Shown: piece by piece, positions 34,977 to 44,212 of the stretch
How positions within the stretch are numbered: the stretch's first letter is position 1
Layout: each line of letters begins with the position of its first letter
NCBI GenBank assembly: GCA_004297625.1
Contig: SCTY01000075.1
Span: 1-64,000 of the forward strand
Reading direction: 5' to 3'
Origin: Betaproteobacteria bacterium
Lineage (GTDB): Bacteria > Pseudomonadota > Gammaproteobacteria > Burkholderiales > SG8-39
Length of the DNA stretch: 64,000 nt
Notes under the pieces: generated by a model
Seen by the model: the letters and a program-made list of their open reading frames with translations, nothing else
Databases searched by the model: none
Told to the model about the DNA's origin: nothing
Translations under genes and position numbers: made by a program

Positions 34977-36163
34977 TTCTTCTGCGGGAGGGCGCCGGCG
35001 AGATGCTCGACCAGCTTGCGGGCGAGCTGCAGCTTCGGACCGCGCCCGAGCGGGTGCTCGCCGCGATCGTCGTAGAGCGTGATCGCACTGTCGTCGGCGC
35101 CAAGCGCTTCCTGCGCGAGGTTCGCCGCGATGAGCGGCAAGCGCTTCTTCAGCCGCTTTTCCTTGGCGTATTGCGCCAGATTTTCGCTCTCGGCCGCAAA
35201 GCCGACGCAATACGGAGGCTTGGGCAACGCCGCCACCCAGGACAGGATGTCCGGATTTTCTTCCAGCTCGAGGGACAGACCGCCGTTCCCTTTCTTGATT
35301 TTCTGCGAAGCCCGGTTCTTCACCCGGTAGTCGGATACCGCGGCGACGGAGATGAAGACATCGGCGGATTTCACCGCCTTCTTCACCGCCTCGAACATCT
35401 CCTCGGCCGTGCGCACATCGATCCGCGCCACACCCGACGGCGTGGCAAGCGCGACCGGGCCGCTCACCAAGGTGACGTCGGCGCCCGCATCGCGGGCAGC
35501 ACGCGCGACGGCGAATCCCATTTTCCCGGAGCTCACGTTGGTAAGCACGCGCACCGGATCGATCGGCTCCTCGGTCGGACCCGCCGTCACCAGCACGCGC
35601 TTGCCTGCAAGCAACTTGGGCTGGAAGAAATTGTCCACTTCAGCCGCAATCTGCGCCGGCTCGAGCATGCGGCCCATCCCGATCTCGCCGCACGCCTGAT
35701 CTCCGGCAGCCGGCCCGGCGAGCAGCACACCGTCGTCGCGTAGCAGCTGCAGGCTGCGCTGGGTGGCTGCGTTTTCCCACATTTCGACGTTCATCGCGGG
35801 CGCGAGCATCAGAGGACAGCGGCGCGCCACGCAAAGCGTGGAAAGCAGGTCGTCGGCCAGGCCGTGCGCCACCTTGGCCATGAAGTCGGCGCTTGCCGGA
35901 GCGACGACGATCAAGTCGCGATCCCTGCTGAGCTCGATATGCCCCATGTTGTCCGGCACGCGCGCATCCCAGAGATCGGTCCACACCGTTTGCCCGGAAA
36001 GCGCCTGCATCGTGACCGGGGTGATAAAGCGGGTCGCGGCCTCGGTCATTACCACGCGCACCTCGACGCCCGCGCGGGTCAGCAGACGCGTGAGCTCGGC
36101 GGACTTGTAGGCGGCGATGCCGCCGGTGATGCCCAGAAGTACTCGCTTGTCCTTCAAGGTCAT
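34973..36163 (-). CDS. coaBC: Bifunctional phosphopantothenoylcysteine decarboxylase/synthetase
   Basis: A 396-residue coenzyme A biosynthesis enzyme. The N-terminal flavin decarboxylase CoaC part (1-185) has GITGGIAAYKSAELTRLL, NMGHIELSRDRDLIVVAPAS, PAMNVEMW, and the cysteine motif ACGEIGMGRM. The C-terminal CTP-dependent synthetase CoaB part has VLVTAGPTEEPIDPVRVLTN and SAVSDYR-type VAAVSDYRVKN. It is oriented away from radC, with about 56 bases between starts. Confidence 0.96.
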   Translation of the reverse strand: MTLKDKRVLLGITGGIAAYKSAELTRLLTRAGVEVRVVMTEAATRFITPVTMQALSGQTVWTDLWDARVPDNMGHIELSRDRDLIVVAPASADFMAKVAHGLADDLLSTLCVARRCPLMLAPAMNVEMWENAATQRSLQLLRDDGVLLAGPAAGDQACGEIGMGRMLEPAQIAAEVDNFFQPKLLAGKRVLVTAGPTEEPIDPVRVLTNVSSGKMGFAVARAARDAGADVTLVSGPVALATPSGVARIDVRTAEEMFEAVKKAVKSADVFISVAAVSDYRVKNRASQKIKKGNGGLSLELEENPDILSWVAALPKPPYCVGFAAESENLAQYAKEKRLKKRLPLIAANLAQEALGADDSAITLYDDRGEHPLGRGPKLQLARKLVEHLAGALPQKK

Positions 36164-36219
36164 CGGATCAGCGCGTGTGGCCGTTAAGGGTTAAGGGATT
36201 CTAAGGTAAAGGCCCGGAC

Positions 36220-36891
36220 ATGGCGATTTCGGACTGGCCGGCGGCCGAGCGGCCGCGGGAGCGGCTGCTTGCGCATGGGGCGAAGGCGCTCAGCGACGCC
36301 GAGTTGCTCGCGGTCCTGTTGCGCACCGGCGTGCGCGGGAAAAGCGCGGTCGACTTCGCCCGCGAGCTGCTGAACCGGTTCAACGGCTTGGGCGGGCTGC
36401 TCGCAGCCGGTCGAGAGCTGGCGAGCGTCAAAGGCCTGGGAACGGCCAAACGCGCGCAATTCGCCGCGGTGATCGAGCTCGCACAACGCTCGATCGGCGA
36501 GACGCTCAAGGAAGGCGCGGCGCTCACGTCGCCTGGGGCGGTGCGCGACTACCTGCGGCTCGCGCTGGGCGCGCGTGAGCACGAGGTCTTCATCTGCATC
36601 TGGCTCGATGCGCAGCACCGCGTCGTGAGATTCGAGGAGCCGTTCCGCGGCACGCTGACGCAGACCAGCGTCTATCCGCGCGAGATCGTGAAATCGGCGC
36701 TTGGCGCGAATGCGGCCGCAGTAATCTTTGCGCACAACCATCCCTCCGGGGTCGCCCAGCCGAGCCAGGCGGACGAGCTGCTGACCCGCAATCTGAAAGA
36801 AGCCCTGGCGATGGTGGATGTGAAGGTGCTCGACCATTTCATCATCGCCGGCAACCAGGCCATTTCCTTCGCCGAGCGGGGATTGTTGTAG
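36220..36891 (+). CDS. radC: RadC family JAB-domain protein
   Basis: A 223-residue protein with an N-terminal helix-hairpin-helix region (SDAELLAVLLRTGVRGKSAVDFARELL) and a C-terminal MPN+/JAB metalloprotease-like domain with the intact HNHPSGVAQPSQAD motif. The gene was once linked to DNA repair, but its activity is unsettled. Its position just before rpmB-rpmG is conserved in proteobacteria. Confidence 0.95.
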   Translation: MAISDWPAAERPRERLLAHGAKALSDAELLAVLLRTGVRGKSAVDFARELLNRFNGLGGLLAAGRELASVKGLGTAKRAQFAAVIELAQRSIGETLKEGAALTSPGAVRDYLRLALGAREHEVFICIWLDAQHRVVRFEEPFRGTLTQTSVYPREIVKSALGANAAAVIFAHNHPSGVAQPSQADELLTRNLKEALAMVDVKVLDHFIIAGNQAISFAERGLL

Positions 36892-36940
36892 TAAAATCCG
36901 CGGCTTCCGCGATTTGCGCGCCTAATTCCGGAGTATTCCG

Positions 36941-37189
36941 ATGTCCCGTGTCTGCCAGGTCACCGGCAAGAAGCCCATGAAGGGCCACTACGTTTCGCAC
37001 GCCAACAACAAGACCATCCGCACCTTCGAACCGAACCTGCACTATCGGCGTTTCTGGGTGGAGAGCCAGAACCGCTGGGTGCGCCTGCGCGTGTCGACCG
37101 CCGGCCTGCGCCGCATCGACAAGCTCGGCGTCGAAGCCGTCCTCGCCGAGATCAAGGCGAAGGCTAAAGCCGCGGCAAAAGGGAAATAG
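36941..37189 (+). CDS. rpmB: 50S ribosomal protein L28
   Basis: An 82-residue large-subunit ribosomal protein, beginning MSRVCQVTGKKPMKGHYVSH, with TIRTFEPNLHYRRFWVES and the basic KAKAKAAAKGK tail. ATTCCGGAG lies upstream. A TAAAAT box at 36892-36897, at the end of radC, may be its -10 element. It is followed by rpmG after 3 bases. Confidence 0.97.
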   Translation: MSRVCQVTGKKPMKGHYVSHANNKTIRTFEPNLHYRRFWVESQNRWVRLRVSTAGLRRIDKLGVEAVLAEIKAKAKAAAKGK

Positions 37190-37192
37190 CCA

Positions 37193-37348
37193 ATGCGCGA
37201 GAAGATCAAGCTCGAGTCCTCGGCCGGCACCGGCCACTTCTACACCACGACGAAGAACAAGCGCACCACCCCGGACAAGCTGGAAATCAAGAAATACGAT
37301 CCCAAAGCGCGCAAGCACGTGATCTACAAGGAAACCAAGCTGAAATAA
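37193..37348 (+). CDS. rpmG: 50S ribosomal protein L33
   Basis: A 51-residue ribosomal protein (MREKIKLESSAGTGHFYTTT, then KRTTPDKLEIKKYDPKARKH). This is the cysteine-free, zinc-independent form of L33. Last gene of the rpmB-rpmG unit; its stop codon abuts the terminator stem. Confidence 0.96.
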   Translation: MREKIKLESSAGTGHFYTTTKNKRTTPDKLEIKKYDPKARKHVIYKETKLK

Positions 37349-37373
37349 AAAGGCCCGCGCAAGCGGGCCTTTT
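37348..37373. terminator. Terminator of rpmBG
   Basis: AAAAGGCCCGC and GCGGGCCTTTT form an 11-bp stem with a GCAA loop, then AGTTT. It also lies just past the 3' end of the convergent desaturase gene. Confidence 0.9.
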
Positions 37374-37393
37374 AGTTTGAGCAGCGAGCTCTG

Positions 37394-38569
37394 TCAGGCG
37401 TAGGAACGCAGGCGTTGTGAAAAATCTACGAGCGGCGGAACGCCGCTCGCCTCCGCGCGGCGACACCAATCCTGCAGTTGGCGCAGGAGCTGCTCCTTCG
37501 AGGCGTTGGAACGGTCCCACAATGCAACCAGCTCGTCGCGCATGGCGATGGCCGTCGCGAGAGCGCGCGATTTCTTCAGCGCCTCGCCAAGCCGAGCGCG
37601 CTCGGTGCCCGCCAAGGCCTGGCCGCGCAGCAGGGCACGCTTGAGCGAGCGCAGCACTTCCGCGTCGCCGGGCGCCCAGTGTTTCAGCCGGGCGACCTCT
37701 TCGGCGTAGGTGCGGCGGATGGACTTGGCGTAGCGCGACAGGACGTCATAGCGATTGGCGATCACGGCATGCAGCGTCTCGAGATCCGCTGCCGGCTTGG
37801 GAGCGGCGACGAAACGCGGCTTGGGCGCGAGCTTCTTCACGGTCGCCAAGCCGAGCGTTTCCAGCGCCCTTATGTAGAGCCAGCCGATATCGAGCTCGTA
37901 CCACTTCGACGACAGCTTGGCCGACGACGCGAACGCGTGGTGATTGTTGTGGAGCTCCTCGCCGCCGATCAGGATGCCCCACGGAACGATGTTGGTGCTC
38001 GCGTCAGCCACGTCGTAGCTACGGTAACCGAAGAAATGGCCCACGCCGTTGATGACGCCGGCCGCCCAGAACGGAATCCAAGCGATCTGCGTGACCCAGA
38101 TGAGCGCGCCCGGCACGACGCCGAAAGCGAGCAGATCGAGGGCAAGCATGAGCATCACGCCGGCGGCAGCGTGGCGCGTGTAAACATTGCGCTCCATCCA
38201 GTCGTCCGGCGTGCCGTGACCGTAGCGCTCCAGCGTCTCCTTGTTATGGGACTCCTTGACGTAGAGGAACACCCCGAGCCAGAGCACCCGGTTAATGCCG
38301 TAAATCTGCGGGCTATGTGGATCCTCGGCCGTTTCGCACTTGGCATGGTGCTTGCGGTGGATGGCGGCCCACTCCTTCGTGACCATCCCGGTTGTCAGCC
38401 ACAGCCAGAACCGGAAAAAATGCGCTACCGCGGGGTGCAGCTCTAGCGCGCGATGCGCCTGGCAGCGGTGGAGAAAAATCGTGACCGCCGCGATGGTGAT
38501 GTGCGTCAGGCCCAGCGCGGCAAGCGCGTAGCCCCACCAAGGGAGGTCGAACAAGCCGGAAAAAATCAT
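37394..38569 (-). CDS. Acyl-CoA/fatty-acid desaturase with C-terminal helical extension
   Basis: A 391-residue integral membrane di-iron desaturase of the delta-9 type, which introduces a double bond into saturated fatty acyl chains. The three histidine boxes are HRCQAH (34-39), HRKHH (71-75) and HNNHH (near 208). About four membrane helices fill residues 10-190. From about 255 on there is a charged, helical, soluble extension of some 135 residues rich in Arg, Leu and Ala, not needed for catalysis in shorter relatives. Convergent with rpmBG. Confidence 0.9.
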   Translation of the reverse strand: MIFSGLFDLPWWGYALAALGLTHITIAAVTIFLHRCQAHRALELHPAVAHFFRFWLWLTTGMVTKEWAAIHRKHHAKCETAEDPHSPQIYGINRVLWLGVFLYVKESHNKETLERYGHGTPDDWMERNVYTRHAAAGVMLMLALDLLAFGVVPGALIWVTQIAWIPFWAAGVINGVGHFFGYRSYDVADASTNIVPWGILIGGEELHNNHHAFASSAKLSSKWYELDIGWLYIRALETLGLATVKKLAPKPRFVAAPKPAADLETLHAVIANRYDVLSRYAKSIRRTYAEEVARLKHWAPGDAEVLRSLKRALLRGQALAGTERARLGEALKKSRALATAIAMRDELVALWDRSNASKEQLLRQLQDWCRRAEASGVPPLVDFSQRLRSYA

Positions 38570-38722
38570 CAGGTGTTGAATGCCCTAATCGTAGTTAGTT
38601 TCAGAGGTGAGCGCCATTTTACGCGAATGCGGTCGGAGAGTCTCATTTCCCTAAGCTGCTTTTCCGAAACGGTTTTTTGGGCGCGCAGGTCAGACAAAGC
38701 GGGTGTGACATCGTTCCGCCGG

Positions 38723-39970
38723 TCAGCGCGCGCGCTCGAAAGCCGCAGCGAAAAAGCCGTCGGTACCATGCACGTGGGGCCACAGCCGGAGCCGCGGCCC
38801 GGTATCCAGAGGAATCCGCTGCGCCGCGAGCAGCTCATTACAGGCGAGCGGCGCGAATTCCGGGTAGGCCGCCTGAAAGCCGTCCGCGACATCCTCGTTC
38901 TCTTCGCGCAGGATGCTGCAGGTCGCGTAAATCAGCCGTCCTCCCGGCTTCACCAGCCGGCACGCCGCGCTCAGGATGGCGTTTTGCTTCTGCGCCAGTT
39001 GCGCGATCGCGGCGGCACCGTGGCGCCACTTCAGATCCGGGTTGCGCCTCAACGTGCCGAAGCCGCTGCATGGGGCGTCGACAAGGACGCGATCGAGCTT
39101 TCCGGCCAGGCGTTTGGCGCGCGCATCGTTGTCGCCGGACAAGGCGACGGCGTGTACGCTGGTCACCCCGGCGCGCGCTGCCCGCGGCCCAAGCATGCCC
39201 AGCCGCCTGGCCGAGACGTCCATGGCATACACCCTTCCGGTGCCGCGCATAAGCATCGCGATGGCAAGCGTCTTGCCACCCGCTCCAGCGCAGTAATCGG
39301 CGATCATTTCGCCCCGCCGCGGCGCCAAGATCCAAGCGAGAAGCTGGCTGCCCTCGTCCTGGACCTCTATCAACCCCTCGCGAAAGAGGGAGTGGCGATT
39401 GATGGGCGGCTTGCCGGCGATCCGCAGGCCGGCGGGCGAATACGGCGTAGGCCGTCCTTCCATGCCGTCGCGCGTCAGGTGAGCGAGCACTTCGTCGCGC
39501 GTCGTGCGCGCCAGGTTGACGCGCAGGTCAAGCGGCGCAGGGTTCAGCATCCCATGCGCGATAGCCAGCGCTCCGGCTTCGCCGTGCTCCGCCGCGAGTC
39601 TCTCCCATAGCCAGTCGGGCAGGTCCGCCCGCGCCGCCGCCGCAAGCGCGTCGGGGCGAAAGGCGCGGATGCGCTGCGCGAGCGCTTCGTCGACCAGCCC
39701 GTTGAGCGCGCGCGCTGAAAGTCCCAGCACGCGCATGGCCGCCGCCGCCACGAGCGCCTCGGGCGCCGGCGACCCCGCCGCGGCTTCGAGCGAACGCCGG
39801 CGGCGCAGAACGGCAAACGCTGCTTCAGCCACGAAGGCACGGTCTCGCGGTCCGAGCTGATGGTGCTCGCGAAAATAACGCGACAGCGTGTCATCGGCCG
39901 GCGCCGAAAACTCGAGCAGCTTCGACAGCACCGCGGCAGCGTGCCGGAACGTGATGCGCGTTACGTTCAC
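38723..39970 (-). CDS. rsmB: RsmB/NOP family RNA (cytosine-C5) methyltransferase
   Basis: A 415-residue SAM-dependent RNA m5C methyltransferase. It has an N-terminal NusB-like helical part (1-140), then the catalytic domain: VQDEGSQLLAWIL, ADYCAGAGGKTLAIA (SAM site), VDAPCSGFGTLRRNPDLKW (one catalytic Cys) and YATCSILREENEDV (the other Cys). It likely methylates 16S rRNA, as E. coli RsmB does at C967. It overlaps the DUF3108 gene by ATGA. Confidence 0.92.
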   Translation of the reverse strand: MNVTRITFRHAAAVLSKLLEFSAPADDTLSRYFREHHQLGPRDRAFVAEAAFAVLRRRRSLEAAAGSPAPEALVAAAAMRVLGLSARALNGLVDEALAQRIRAFRPDALAAAARADLPDWLWERLAAEHGEAGALAIAHGMLNPAPLDLRVNLARTTRDEVLAHLTRDGMEGRPTPYSPAGLRIAGKPPINRHSLFREGLIEVQDEGSQLLAWILAPRRGEMIADYCAGAGGKTLAIAMLMRGTGRVYAMDVSARRLGMLGPRAARAGVTSVHAVALSGDNDARAKRLAGKLDRVLVDAPCSGFGTLRRNPDLKWRHGAAAIAQLAQKQNAILSAACRLVKPGGRLIYATCSILREENEDVADGFQAAYPEFAPLACNELLAAQRIPLDTGPRLRLWPHVHGTDGFFAAAFERAR

Positions 39971-40647
39971 TCGGCGGAGATCTTCGTCGCGACCTGGTCG
40001 TAGCGCGTCCCGTCCTTGTTGACTACAAGGACGCGGACCGGCAGGTAGCTCAGCTCCGGAGCAAGCCAGATCTCGACGAGCTCGTCGGTATCGGGACGCA
40101 CGAGCTTCAGGGCGTTGAACTCGCCTGCCGGAATCTTCAGCGTCGCCCGGCCATCGACCGCGTACACATGGTGCGACTGGCCGCGGCCGTCCAGGAGGTC
40201 GAAGGTGAGCTTGGCGCCTGGGGACGGCGGCGCGAACGCGAAAGTGAAAAGGAACGCGAGCCGGTCGTGGGCGTGCGCAGGCATAGGCTCGGTGCGCGGG
40301 TCTCCCCGGTAGTGCAGGGTGACGGTCTTTGCATTCCAGTCGAATTTCGCCCGCGCCGTGCGCCGACCCGTGCGCTCGTCGGTGAACTCGAGAGGCTTCA
40401 GGCCTTCGGCGGATACGATGCCGCGGCTGGTGCGCGTTGCAGAACCGGTGAGGGCGAGTAGGCCCCTGCCTTTCCAGCTCTCGGTGAGCTCATAGGCGCG
40501 CGCGTCGTGCCACAAGCGGTAGACCACCTCGGCCACGGGCGAGCCGTTGCGGACGATTTGGGAGGCGATTTCAACGCGCGTCGGCGGCGCAGCCTGCGCC
40601 GCGCCCGCCAGCGCGCTAATCAGGAGCCAGCACCAGCTGCGCATCAT
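39967..40647 (-). CDS. DUF3108 exported protein
   Basis: A 226-residue protein with a signal peptide (SWCWLLISALAGAAQA) and a beta-rich DUF3108 domain (YRLWHDARAYELTESWKG; VTLHYRGDP; HVYAVDGRATLKIPAGEFNALK; EIWLAPELSYLPVRVLV). The family is periplasmic and of unknown function. It sits between purN and rsmB as in many betaproteobacteria, overlapping purN by 32 bases. Confidence 0.9.
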   Translation of the reverse strand: MMRSWCWLLISALAGAAQAAPPTRVEIASQIVRNGSPVAEVVYRLWHDARAYELTESWKGRGLLALTGSATRTSRGIVSAEGLKPLEFTDERTGRRTARAKFDWNAKTVTLHYRGDPRTEPMPAHAHDRLAFLFTFAFAPPSPGAKLTFDLLDGRGQSHHVYAVDGRATLKIPAGEFNALKLVRPDTDELVEIWLAPELSYLPVRVLVVNKDGTRYDQVATKISAE

Positions 40648-41227
40648 TTCCCTTAACGCGCACCACGCCCGATTCGATGACCAGCTTTCCGTCGAGAAAC
40701 CAGCGCGCCGCGCGCGGATAGATCACGTGCTCCTGGCGCAGCACGCGCGCCGCCAGAGCATCCGCCGTATCGTGCGGCCGCACCGGGACGGCAGCCTGGA
40801 TGACGATCGGTCCGTGGTCGAGCTCGGCAGTGACGAAATGCACCGTGCAGCCATGCAGCTTGACGCCTTCGGCGAGCGCGCGGGCGTGCGTGTCGAGTCC
40901 CGGGAACGCGGGCAACAACGACGGATGGATGTTGAGCAGCCGGCCCTCGTAGCGCGTGACGAACGACTGCGTCAGCACGCGCATGAATCCGGCCAGCACC
41001 ACGAGGCGCGGATGGAAAGCGTCGATTTGCTCGGCGAGAGCGGCGTCGAAAGCCTCGCGAGTTGGGAAGCGCGCATGCTCGATGATCCGCGTCGGAATGC
41101 CACGCGCAGCGGCCGCGGCGAGCCCTTTTGCGTCCGCCCGGTTGCTGATGACGCCGGAGACCGGAAGACCCGCCTCGAGCAGCGCCTGGAGGTTGCTGCC
41201 GCGGCCGGAGATGAGCGCGACGATCAT
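40616..41227 (-). CDS. purN: Phosphoribosylglycinamide formyltransferase
   Basis: A 203-residue enzyme of purine synthesis, transferring a formyl group from 10-formyl-tetrahydrofolate to GAR. Motifs: VALISGRGSNLQALL at the N-terminus and the catalytic segment LLNIHPSLLPAFPGLDTH, then GCTVHFVTAELDHGPI (catalytic N, H and D residues). It abuts the TraB/GumN gene without a gap. Confidence 0.96.
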   Translation of the reverse strand: MIVALISGRGSNLQALLEAGLPVSGVISNRADAKGLAAAAARGIPTRIIEHARFPTREAFDAALAEQIDAFHPRLVVLAGFMRVLTQSFVTRYEGRLLNIHPSLLPAFPGLDTHARALAEGVKLHGCTVHFVTAELDHGPIVIQAAVPVRPHDTADALAARVLRQEHVIYPRAARWFLDGKLVIESGVVRVKGNDAQLVLAPD

Positions 41228-42106
41228 TCAGAACACCCGCGTCGCGTGGTAGCCGTCGGCTTCGAGCAGTGCGAGTACGCCCTTTTCGCCGTATAGGTGC
41301 AGTGCGCCCAGCGCGATGAAAGCGCCGCCGCGGCGCAGCTGCCGCTGCATGCGGTGGGCCATCACCACGCTGCGATCGTACACGACGCGTTTGGTCATCA
41401 CCGCCTGGTGCGCGGCGATATCCGGATAGCGCGCGACGAATTCCTCCCGCAGACGCCAGATTGCGGCGAGGTCGCCTGCGAGGTACGCCTCGAGCGTGCG
41501 GCCCGCGAGCTCGCGAAGCTCGCCCTCGTGCATCAGGCTGTGCTTGAGCAGCGCCACCTGCGAGTCCATCGGAAACTCGTCGAAGGTGAAGATCTGCTCT
41601 TCGACGTCCTCGATCTGGTCGAGCGGCATATGGCGCTCGCGGGCGAGCTCCACGAGGCGGCCGTCGAGCGAGGAGCCGTCCTGGCCGCCGGGGTTGCGAA
41701 GGTTGAGCAGCACGCCCCAGGGCTTCAGCTTGTTGATGAACTCGCGCGGCAGGCCGATCGGCGCGAGGTAACGGACCGCGCGCTCGAAATCCCCGGCACC
41801 GATTTTCTCCTCGAGCGTCTGCTGATCATGGAACATCGCCGCGTCCAGGAAGCGCTCGCGCGCGTAGCGGTCGGGCACGAACTCAAGCATCAGCGACTTG
41901 GCGGCGTCGAAGGCTTTTTGAACGGGCCGCGGCAGCGACCCCAGGCGCGCGTCCGCGACATGAATCGTCCCGTAAACGTGGCTTGCCGCCATCTTCTTGT
42001 GAGTCACGCGCCACAGCAAGCCGCGCTGGAAACGCTTGGCGGCCGCAAACAGCGAGGGCGTCGCGCTTAGCAACAACGCCATTTGCACGAATTGCCGCCG
42101 CTTCAT
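41228..42106 (-). CDS. TraB/GumN family protein
   Basis: A 292-residue member of the TraB/GumN family (possible metalloprotease-like fold, function not established in bacteria). The two family signatures are present: SHVYGTIHVADARLGSLP near residue 43 and FIALGALHLYGEKGVLALLEADGY at the C-terminus. The N-terminus (RRQFVQMALLLSATPSLFAA) looks like a signal with a twin-arginine start, so the protein is probably exported. It overlaps fumC by ATGA. Confidence 0.87.
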   Translation of the reverse strand: MKRRQFVQMALLLSATPSLFAAAKRFQRGLLWRVTHKKMAASHVYGTIHVADARLGSLPRPVQKAFDAAKSLMLEFVPDRYARERFLDAAMFHDQQTLEEKIGAGDFERAVRYLAPIGLPREFINKLKPWGVLLNLRNPGGQDGSSLDGRLVELARERHMPLDQIEDVEEQIFTFDEFPMDSQVALLKHSLMHEGELRELAGRTLEAYLAGDLAAIWRLREEFVARYPDIAAHQAVMTKRVVYDRSVVMAHRMQRQLRRGGAFIALGALHLYGEKGVLALLEADGYHATRVF

Positions 42107-43497
42107 TTGGCGGGGCCGAGCATCGATTCGGGCCGCACCCAGCGGTCGAAGTCCGCGGCCTTCACGTATCCCAGGGCGAGGGCGGCTTCACGCAGCGTGC
42201 TGCCGTCGTGATGCGCCTTCTTCGCGATCTCGGCGGCGCGGTCGTAGCCGATGTGAGGCGACAGCGCCGTGACGAGCATCAGCGAACGCTCGACCAGTTC
42301 GCGGATCCGCCCCTCGTTCGCCTCGATGCCCCGCGCGCAATGCTGCTCGAAGGAGCGGCAGCCGTCCGCGAGCAAGCGCACGCTTTGCAGGAACGCATGG
42401 ATGATGAGCGGCTTGTAGACATTCAGCTCGAAGTGGCCCGAAGCGCCCCCGATGTTGACGGCGACGTCGTTGCCCATGACCTGCGCGCAGAGCATGGTGA
42501 GCGCCTCCGCCTGCGTCGGGTTCACTTTCCCGGGCATGATGGAGCTGCCCGGCTCGTTCTCCGGGATGCGCAGCTCGCCCAATCCGGAGCGCGGGCCCGA
42601 GGCCGCGAGCCGCACGTCATTGGCGATTTTCGCCAGAGCGGCAGCCAGCGTCTTCAGCGCGCCGTGCGCGAAGACGAGCGGCTCGTGACCGGCGAGGGCG
42701 GCGAATTTGTTCTGCGCCTCGGTGAAGGGGAGCGAGCTCGCGCGCGCGATTGCGGCGCACACGCGCGGCGCGAAATCCACATGCGTGTTCAGCCCGGTGC
42801 CGACCGCCGTACCGCCGATCGCCAGCCGAAAAAGCGGCGTGAGGCCCGCGCGCAGCGCGGCGAGCGCTTCGTCGAGCTGCGCCGCGTATCCGGAGAACTC
42901 CTGTCCGAGAGTCAGCGGCGTTGCATCCTGCAGGTGCGTGCGCCCGATCTTCACGATCGACTCGAAGGCCGCGCTCTTCGCCGAGAGCGTCGCGCGCAGC
43001 GCCTCCACCGCGGGCAGGAGATCGTCGTGCAGCGCGCGCGCGGCCGCCACGTGCATCGCGGTCGGAAATATATCGTTCGAGGATTGCCCGAGATTGACGT
43101 GGTCGTTCGGGTGCACGAGACGGCGCTCGCCGCGCTCTCCGCCAAGCAGCTCGGACGCGCGGTTGGCAAGCACCTCGTTGACATTCATGTTGCTCTGCGT
43201 GCCGGAGCCCGTCTGCCACACGACGAGCGGAAATTCGTCGTCGTGCCGGCCTTCGATCACTTCCACGGCCGCGCGCTGGATCGCCTGCGCCTTCGCTTTG
43301 TCGAGCAACCCGAGCTCGGCATTGACCGCCGCCGCGCTGCTCTTCACCAAGGCGAGGGCGCGGATCACCGCGAGCGGCATGCGCTCGCCGGAGATGCGGA
43401 AGAAGCGCCGGCTGCGCTCGGTCTGCGCGCCCCACAGGCGCTCCGCCGGTACCTCAATCGGTCCGAAGCTGTCCTTCTCAGTGCGGGTGCCGCTCAT
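42103..43497 (-). CDS. fumC: Fumarate hydratase class II
   Basis: A 464-residue iron-independent fumarase interconverting fumarate and malate. Motifs: WQTGSGTQSNMNVNEVLANRA, HPNDHVNLGQSSNDIFPTAMH, GRTHLQDATPLTLGQEFSG and the signature GSSIMPGKVNPTQ. The ATG at 43497 gives the standard length; longer upstream in-frame sequence is arginine-rich read-through. Confidence 0.97.
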   Translation of the reverse strand: MSGTRTEKDSFGPIEVPAERLWGAQTERSRRFFRISGERMPLAVIRALALVKSSAAAVNAELGLLDKAKAQAIQRAAVEVIEGRHDDEFPLVVWQTGSGTQSNMNVNEVLANRASELLGGERGERRLVHPNDHVNLGQSSNDIFPTAMHVAAARALHDDLLPAVEALRATLSAKSAAFESIVKIGRTHLQDATPLTLGQEFSGYAAQLDEALAALRAGLTPLFRLAIGGTAVGTGLNTHVDFAPRVCAAIARASSLPFTEAQNKFAALAGHEPLVFAHGALKTLAAALAKIANDVRLAASGPRSGLGELRIPENEPGSSIMPGKVNPTQAEALTMLCAQVMGNDVAVNIGGASGHFELNVYKPLIIHAFLQSVRLLADGCRSFEQHCARGIEANEGRIRELVERSLMLVTALSPHIGYDRAAEIAKKAHHDGSTLREAALALGYVKAADFDRWVRPESMLGPAK

Positions 43498-43510
43498 CGC
43501 GGCAGCTATG

Positions 43511-44212
43511 TTAGCTCCAGGCCGGCAGATCGAATACGAGCACTTCGGCGCCCTCGCCGTCGTGCAGCTCGACCGGGCCGGCCTGCGTCTTGAGCGCATC
43601 GCCCGCGGCCAGCCGGTGGCCGTTCACCGCGAGTCGGCCGCGCGCGAGATGAACATACGCCCGGCGTCCCGGAGAAACCGCGTGCGACGCGCGTTCCGCG
43701 CCATCGAAGAGTCCGGCGTAGACGCGCGCATCCTGGTGGATCGTGACCGAGCCGTCCGCGCCATCCGGCGAAGCGATGAGGCGCAGTCGCCCGCGCTTGT
43801 CCTCGGCGGTGAAGCGCTTCTGCTCGTACGACGGCTCTATGCCGGCAACGCTCGGCTCGAGCCAGATCTGCAGGAAATGCGTAACCCCGCTCTTCTCGTT
43901 GTTGTATTCGCTGTGCAGCACGCCGCGCCCGGCGCTCATGCGCTGCACGTCGCCCGGCACGATGGTGGAGCCGTTGCCCATCGAGTCGCGGTGGCCGAGC
44001 GAGCCTTCGAGCACGTAGCTGATGATCTCCATGTCGCGGTGACCGTGCGTGCCGAATCCGCTACCCGGCTGAACGCGGTCTTCGTTGATGACGCGCAGCA
44101 CGCCGTAGCCCATGTGCCGCGGGTCGTAGTACTCCGCGAACGAAAAGCTGTGATACGAGTCGAGCCAGCCGTGATTGGCGTGGCCGCGCTCGCCCGCCCT
44201 ACGCAGTTCCAC
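43511..44212 (-). CDS. Pirin family protein
   Basis: A 233-residue bicupin of the pirin/YhhW type. The metal site in the N-terminal cupin is intact: GTHGHRDMEIISY and GRGVLHSEYNN supply three His and one Glu. YhhW shows quercetin 2,3-dioxygenase activity in vitro, but the physiological role is unknown. The start overlaps the thioredoxin gene by 14 bases, so the two are one unit. Confidence 0.92.
   Translation of the reverse strand: MELRRAGERGHANHGWLDSYHSFSFAEYYDPRHMGYGVLRVINEDRVQPGSGFGTHGHRDMEIISYVLEGSLGHRDSMGNGSTIVPGDVQRMSAGRGVLHSEYNNEKSGVTHFLQIWLEPSVAGIEPSYEQKRFTAEDKRGRLRLIASPDGADGSVTIHQDARVYAGLFDGAERASHAVSPGRRAYVHLARGRLAVNGHRLAAGDALKTQAGPVELHDGEGAEVLVFDLPAWS

Noticed and set aside
38640..38680. 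CCGAAACGG followed by TTTTTT as a terminator downstream of rsmB
   Set aside because: The stem is only 3 bp around AAA, and the T-run is on the strand opposite to rsmB.
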